Of a stretch of DNA of 64,000 nt, positions 59,775 to 64,000 are shown piece by piece. A program made the position numbers and the translations under genes. This DNA comes from DASYKS01 sp035995205. GTDB taxonomy: Bacteria; Acidobacteriota; Thermoanaerobaculia; Multivoradales; UBA5704. The notes below the pieces were generated by a model, which saw only the letters and a list, made by a program, of their open reading frames with translations, was not told the DNA's origin and did not search any database. Positions within the stretch are counted from its first letter, which is position 1, and each line of letters begins with the position of its first letter. The stretch is from contig DASYKS010000114.1 of the NCBI GenBank assembly GCA_035995205.1, positions 62,001 through 126,000 of the forward strand, read 5' to 3'.

Positions 59775-60542
59775 ATGGCCTCGAACAAGGCGCGGATTCT
59801 CGCCATCGCAAATCAAAAAGGGGGCGTAGGCAAGACGACCACCGCGATCAACCTCGGCGCGGCGTTGGGCGCGCTGGAAAAACGCGTTCTCCTGGTCGAC
59901 AGCGACCCCCAGGGGAACGCGTCGCGCGGCGTCGGCTCGGACGCCGCGGCGCCCCACCTCTACCATGCGCTGATCGGCGAGTCTTCTCTCGATGAGGTAA
60001 TCCGCCCCTCCGGGTTTCCGAACCTGGACCTCGCTCCGTCCCAGCGGGATCTCGTCGGCCTCGAAGTCGAGCTGGTCGGCGAGCCGGGTTGGGAGCATCG
60101 CCTGCTGGCGGTCCTCGACGGCGTATCCGACCGCTACGACCTCATCTTGATCGACTGCCCGCCGTCGCTTGGTCATCTCACCGTGATGGCGCTCTCGGCG
60201 GCCGATGGGCTTCTCGTTCCTCTTCAGTGCGAATATTTCGCCCTCGAAGGAATCAGCGAGCTGGTCGCAACGGTCGATCGAATCCGAGAGAGACTGAACC
60301 CGCGTCTCGACATCGCGGGCATTGTGTTGACCATGTTCGACGACCGGATGAACCTTTCGCGCGACGTGGCGGACGAGGTCCGCCGCCACTTCGCGGGAAA
60401 GGTGTTCGAGAGCGTGGTGCCGCGAAACGTGCGGCTCGCCGAGGCACCGAGCCATGGAATGCCGATCTTTCAATACGACATCAAATCGCGCGGCGCCGAC
60501 GCCTACCTCGCCCTCGCCCGCGAGTTTCTCCGGAGGATCTGA
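59775..60542 (+). CDS. parA: Chromosome partitioning ATPase ParA (Soj)
   Basis: A 255-residue deviant-Walker ATPase that drives segregation of ParB-parS complexes. K15-GGVGKTT is the deviant Walker A with signature Lys; IDCPPSLGHLT is Walker B. The length is that of chromosomal ParA. ATG 59775 has GGAGAAGAAGG upstream. Directly followed by parB. Confidence 0.96.
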   Translation: MASNKARILAIANQKGGVGKTTTAINLGAALGALEKRVLLVDSDPQGNASRGVGSDAAAPHLYHALIGESSLDEVIRPSGFPNLDLAPSQRDLVGLEVELVGEPGWEHRLLAVLDGVSDRYDLILIDCPPSLGHLTVMALSAADGLLVPLQCEYFALEGISELVATVDRIRERLNPRLDIAGIVLTMFDDRMNLSRDVADEVRRHFAGKVFESVVPRNVRLAEAPSHGMPIFQYDIKSRGADAYLALAREFLRRI

Positions 60543-61460
60543 GTGAGCGTGCGCAAGAAAGGTGGCCTCGGCCGTGGTTTAGGGGCTCTGATCCAGGAAA
60601 AGACCGAAAAAACGGCCGAGCCGGCGCCGGCCGAAGCTCTGGCCAACGAGCCGGTCGCCGGCGCTCTGCCCACGGTACTGCCGATCGACCGGCTCGTACC
60701 CAACCGCCTTCAGCCCCGCGTACGCTTCGACGACGAGCAGCTCGCGGAGCTTGCGGAGTCGATTCGAGCCCAAGGGATCATTCAACCCCTCGTCGTGACC
60801 GCCTCGGTCGACGGAACCTTCGTCATCGTGGCCGGCGAAAGGCGTTGGCGCGCCGCCCGGCGCGCCGGGTTGACCGAGGTTCCGGTGGTGATTCGCGAGG
60901 TGGCGGGGGATCGACAGCTTCTGGAGCTCGCGCTGGTCGAAAATCTCCAGCGCTCGGACCTCAATCCGATCGAGGAGGCGGAAGCACTGTTTGCGCTTCA
61001 GGGCTTCGGCTTACAGCACGAAGAGATCGCGACCCGCGTCGGCAAGAGTCGCTCCTCGGTCTCTAACTCCTTACGGCTCTTGAAGTTACCTGAAGACGTG
61101 CGGGATCTGATGCGAAGCGGGGCGCTGTCCGCCGGGCAGGCGAGGCCGTTGCTCGGCTTGGCCTCGGAAGAGGCGCAGGTCGCTCTGGCCGAGCGGGCCG
61201 TCGCCGAGAATTTGTCCGCGCGGGATCTCGAACGCATCACGGCGGAGCCGCAAGCCGAGCGGAAGTCCGCGGCACCGCGGCCGAAACCGCCTGTCGACGG
61301 CAACACCGCCGCCGCCCTGGAGAGCCTGACCCGGAAGCTGCAAACGCGGGTCGAGATTCGCCGGACTGGCCAGGGCGGACGGCTGCAGGTGCATTTTCAC
61401 TCCGAGGAGGAGCTGATTCGGCTCTACGATCTCCTCATGGGGCGCGCGGAGGAGCCATGA
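60543..61460 (+). CDS. parB: Chromosome partitioning protein ParB (Spo0J)
   Basis: A 305-residue CTP-dependent clamp that binds parS. MSVRKKGGLGRGLGALI is the usual ParA-interacting N-terminus, GERRWRAAR is the CTP-binding motif, VGKSRSSVSNSLRLLKL is the helix-turn-helix and the last 60 residues dimerise. GTG 60543 follows the parA stop with no gap. Confidence 0.96.
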   Translation: MSVRKKGGLGRGLGALIQEKTEKTAEPAPAEALANEPVAGALPTVLPIDRLVPNRLQPRVRFDDEQLAELAESIRAQGIIQPLVVTASVDGTFVIVAGERRWRAARRAGLTEVPVVIREVAGDRQLLELALVENLQRSDLNPIEEAEALFALQGFGLQHEEIATRVGKSRSSVSNSLRLLKLPEDVRDLMRSGALSAGQARPLLGLASEEAQVALAERAVAENLSARDLERITAEPQAERKSAAPRPKPPVDGNTAAALESLTRKLQTRVEIRRTGQGGRLQVHFHSEEELIRLYDLLMGRAEEP

Positions 61461-61879
61461 TTTTCAAAGGTGACGGAAAACAGAGCGACCTGAACGGCTT
61501 TCTCGACACCGGCAGCCACATCAACGGCGAGCTGCGATTCGAAACGACGTTCAGGGTCGACGGCAAACTGACCGGAGTCGTTCGCTCGGGCGGAGATCTG
61601 GTGGTCGGAGAGGGCGGCGAGGTCGAAGGCGAGATCGAAGTCGGTCAGGTCTTCGTGTCCGGGGTGATTCGCGGAACCATTCGCGCGGCGCGCCGGGTTC
61701 AGATCACGCCGACCGGCAAGGTGTTCGCCGATCTCGAAACGCCCGCGTTGATCGTCGAGGACGGCGCGCTGTTCGAAGGGCGGTGCGCCATGGCTCCGCC
61801 AGCGCCGCCCGCCGCGACCGGCTCGGGTCCCCAGCGGCGAGAGCCGGCAAAATCCGGCGGCGCGCCTCGGGCGGAGTGA
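61457..61879 (+). CDS. Bactofilin
   Basis: A 140-residue polymer-forming cytoskeletal protein: a right-handed beta-helix core (residues about 15-110) with repeating strands such as HINGELRFETTFRVDGKLTG, GDLVVGEGGEVEGEIEVGQ and GVIRGTIRAARRVQI, flanked by a short N-terminus and a Pro-rich tail. Its ATG overlaps the parB stop (ATGA). In some bacteria bactofilins organise ParABS at the poles, so the operon link is meaningful. Confidence 0.92.
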   Translation: MIFKGDGKQSDLNGFLDTGSHINGELRFETTFRVDGKLTGVVRSGGDLVVGEGGEVEGEIEVGQVFVSGVIRGTIRAARRVQITPTGKVFADLETPALIVEDGALFEGRCAMAPPAPPAATGSGPQRREPAKSGGAPRAE

Positions 61880-61903
61880 GTCGATCGATTCGACCTCATG
61901 ACC

Positions 61904-63631
61904 TCAGGGGCCGGCGGGCGATAGCGCCTCGTACGAGGGGAAGAACGAGAGCGGCCGGCGGGCCAGAAACGAGGCTTCGAACGCTCCGGTGAGCACGCGC
62001 CCGTCGAGGTCGCGAGCCACCGGCAGCCCGAGCGCATAGAGCAGGGTCGGCGCCACGTCCACCAGCCGCGGACCGGCGATCAAGGCGCCGGCCCGGATTC
62101 CCGGCCCGGCGAGGATGAAGACTCCGTCGGGTGAGCCTTCGAAGGTTCCGCCGAGCGCGCCGCCGCCGCGCAAGCGCTCCCACCAGCCGATCGGCGCGGC
62201 GCCGTGGGCGGAAACGATCGCCACCAACGCTCCGTCGCGCGCGGCGAGCAGCCGGCCGAGGAATCGATCGACGTGCTCGTAATAGTCTGCGACCCGGCGC
62301 GCCGCTTCCTGCGCTCTCGGGCTCGATGCGCCGCCGAACTGGACGGCATAAAAGCCGCCGAAAGATTCCGAGGAGATCGCCGACAGACCGGGGAGCACGA
62401 CGAACGAGAGGCTCGGTCGCGCAAGCGCCGAATTCTCGCGGGAAAGAGCGACCGCGACCTCCTCTCGCCAAAGATCTCCCGCTAGCGCCGCAACGGTGCT
62501 CTTGGAAGGATGCCGGCCGAGAATCCCGAGAACTTGCCGGTCGAGATCTTCGGCGCGCACCCGCAGGCTCATCCCGAGCCGGGCAAGCGCGGAAGGCTCC
62601 GCCTCGGAGCCGGCGTTTGAGCGGAAAAAGCGCTCCGAAATCACGGCTCCCCCGCCCTGGGCCGGCGGCCAGGCGGAGGGCCAGGAGAGCGAAGCCGACG
62701 GCAGCCCCAAACGCGCGAGGATCTCCCACAGGCCGAGCGCGCGTCGGCGCGGCGTGCCGGGGGTCGGATCCGGGCCGAGCAGACCCCAAAGGCGAAAACC
62801 GATGCCTCGCGGCAGAAGGTTCAACTCCGCCCCTGGAGCCGCAAGGCCGCCGGAGTGATCGATTTCGCCGGTGATGCCGCTCTTCCAGGGGTATTTTCCG
62901 GTCGCAAGGGTGGTCCAGAGGGCCGGCCGGCGATTCGGGCCGAGCGTTTCGAGCCGCCCGTAAGCGCCCTCCCGCAGCAGCGCCGAGAAAGCCGGCAACC
63001 GGCCTTGGCCGGCGAGCGGCAGGATCGCGTCGAGCGATGCGCTGTCGATCCCGATGACCCAGAGATCATGCCGCTCCGAACGCTCGACCGCCGGCGGCCG
63101 AACGCTCGCCTCGGAAGGCGGGCGGAAAGCCTCGCGCCGCTCGACCGCCGCGACGAGCGAAAGCAGCGCGAGCAGTCCCAAGGCCCAGCGGCTGCGCCAG
63201 CCGTACTTCCTTTCGTCGAGCGTGTGGAGCAGCGCGGTGTAGAACGCGATCAAACCGCCGAGCGCGAGCCACAGCGCCGTTTTCAGCAGCCGGACGTTGA
63301 TGCCGGGGGGGAGAAAATAGGCGTAGAACGAGGCGTGCGCGGCGTCCAGAATCGCGCCGAGGAAAAGCGCCAGGGTGAGAGTCCAGGGCAGCCAGCGAGC
63401 TGCCCGTTCGGGGCGTCGCCACAGCCAGGGCGCCTGGAGAGCGGTCCCCGCGGCGCCGAGCAGCGCGCCATAAAGAAACATTGCCCGTCCGACCCCGAGC
63501 GGCGTGAAGGCCACTCGCGGATTCAGAAAGAACAGCAGACCCGCCACGTGGCCGCCGAGCAACAGCCCCGGCAGCAGAGAAATCCCGAGCGCGCGCGCCA
63601 GGGCGGAACGGCGCGAGCTCGCGGCAGTCAA
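61904..63631 (-). CDS. Membrane-anchored alkaline-phosphatase-superfamily protein
   Basis: A 575-residue protein with about five N-terminal membrane helices (residues about 10-170) and a C-terminal exported domain of the type I phosphodiesterase/nucleotide pyrophosphatase fold: VIGIDSASLDAI (metal Asp), RRPALWTTLATGKYPWKSGI (Thr nucleophile) and a late VSAHGAAPIG with the metal His. The substrate is unknown. TTG 63631 starts one base after the upstream stop (TAG-G-TTG). It converges with the bactofilin gene. Confidence 0.72.
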   Translation of the reverse strand: MTAASSRRSALARALGISLLPGLLLGGHVAGLLFFLNPRVAFTPLGVGRAMFLYGALLGAAGTALQAPWLWRRPERAARWLPWTLTLALFLGAILDAAHASFYAYFLPPGINVRLLKTALWLALGGLIAFYTALLHTLDERKYGWRSRWALGLLALLSLVAAVERREAFRPPSEASVRPPAVERSERHDLWVIGIDSASLDAILPLAGQGRLPAFSALLREGAYGRLETLGPNRRPALWTTLATGKYPWKSGITGEIDHSGGLAAPGAELNLLPRGIGFRLWGLLGPDPTPGTPRRRALGLWEILARLGLPSASLSWPSAWPPAQGGGAVISERFFRSNAGSEAEPSALARLGMSLRVRAEDLDRQVLGILGRHPSKSTVAALAGDLWREEVAVALSRENSALARPSLSFVVLPGLSAISSESFGGFYAVQFGGASSPRAQEAARRVADYYEHVDRFLGRLLAARDGALVAIVSAHGAAPIGWWERLRGGGALGGTFEGSPDGVFILAGPGIRAGALIAGPRLVDVAPTLLYALGLPVARDLDGRVLTGAFEASFLARRPLSFFPSYEALSPAGP

Positions 63632-63632
63632 C

Positions 63633-63992
63633 CTAGAAAATGAAGATGGGACGATCGACCTCGTGGTGGAATTTCCACACGTAGGTATAGCCGGGGAATT
63701 CGACCGGGATCTGGTAGTCGGCCTTCATTCGAATCCGATCGCCGATTCGTTCGACCATGACGTTGTCTTTGTCCATCGGCACGCCCAGCTGGCTCGCGCG
63801 GAGCAGGATCTGCTTCTTGATCTCCTCGGGCGGAGTCTGGGCGGCGAACTTCGCCTGTTCTTCCATGAAGTCGTAGATCTCGGAGCTGTTCATCTTAACC
63901 GGGATGGTCTTCCAGGCGATGAGCGCGACGACGGCCACGAGCACAGCCCAGAGAATGCAGCCGAAATTTCCTTCGCCCCGCTGGCTTCTCAT
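63633..63992 (-). CDS. Small single-pass membrane protein, hypothetical
   Basis: A 119-residue protein: N-terminal helix (FGCILWAVLVAVVALIAW, residues about 10-28), then an exported domain with NSSEIYDFMEEQAKFA and PPEEIKKQILLRASQLG, ending in strands (VWKFHHEVDRPIFIF). It resembles DUF4845-like small proteins of unknown function. Likely co-transcribed with the alkaline-phosphatase-like gene 1 nt downstream. The 8 bases after its ATG 63992 are the window edge, so its ribosome binding site is not visible. Confidence 0.65.
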   Translation of the reverse strand: MRSQRGEGNFGCILWAVLVAVVALIAWKTIPVKMNSSEIYDFMEEQAKFAAQTPPEEIKKQILLRASQLGVPMDKDNVMVERIGDRIRMKADYQIPVEFPGYTYVWKFHHEVDRPIFIF

Positions 63993-64000
63993 TCGACGCA

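Overview
The window is a GC-rich, gene-dense bacterial chromosome segment that spans the replication-origin macroregion. Three features point to a diderm: YidC has a large periplasmic N-terminal domain, GyrB has the length of the Gram-negative form, and an O-antigen-type ABC exporter is present. The mix of a DUF2911 protein, a GWxTD protein, an MqnP-type prenyltransferase, a bactofilin attached to parAB and several large HTH-TPR regulators resembles Acidobacteriota, perhaps Thermoanaerobaculia. That placement is inference from gene content only.

Layout. 1-11 kb: the end of an epimerase-like gene, a short HTH-TPR regulator, a 21-bp tandem repeat array, an mqnP-like prenyltransferase, an S9 peptidase fused to a sulfatase-modifying-factor domain, a VOC protein, then cell-wall genes (amidase, GerMN protein, murI) and a stand-alone SUMF1 protein. 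11-22 kb: a NYN/OST-HTH RNA-binding protein, a YfhO-type membrane protein divergent from a Wzm/Wzt polysaccharide exporter, DUF3467 and GWxTD proteins, an M49-like lipoprotein peptidase and a type III polyketide synthase. 22-26 kb: an uncharacterised operon (radical SAM, degenerate metallophosphoesterase, flavoprotein) followed by DUF2911. 26-40 kb: a long leftward run with dnaA, dnaN, recF, gyrB, gyrA, transaldolase, M20 dipeptidase, CYTH, nucleotidyltransferase and a HAD phosphatase. The dnaA-dnaN spacer carries repeated ATCCGCA motifs and is the best oriC candidate. 40-46.7 kb: mutY on the plus strand, then a leftward group with a cNMP-binding protein, an aminotransferase and a P-loop ATPase, recR, ybaB and dnaX, with the SRP RNA gene just upstream of dnaX.

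46.8-54.6 kb is an accessory island that separates ffs/dnaX/ybaB/recR from tadA and tRNA-Ser, genes that lie together in some bacteria. It holds two full-length HTH-TPR regulators, two small secreted Cys-rich proteins (one with four C-x7-C units), a large secreted carboxypeptidase-regulatory-like protein, gene fragments, a 65-bp direct repeat and 62-bp tandem repeats. A cytoplasmic HTH-TPR protein transcribed divergently from a secreted Cys-repeat peptide recalls RRNPP peptide-sensing systems of Firmicutes in outline. This is the best candidate here for an undescribed system.

54.6-62 kb is the core rightward cluster tadA, two tRNA-Ser genes, rpmH, rnpA, yidD, yidC, khpB, rsmG, parA, parB, bactofilin, with a perfect parS palindrome just before parAB. 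The window ends with a membrane-anchored alkaline-phosphatase-superfamily protein and a small membrane protein on the minus strand. Several genes lack a good ribosome binding site but have a TAnnnT hexamer 7-10 nt before the start codon, which suggests leaderless transcription. Many adjacent genes overlap by 4 nt (ATGA, GTGA, TTGA).
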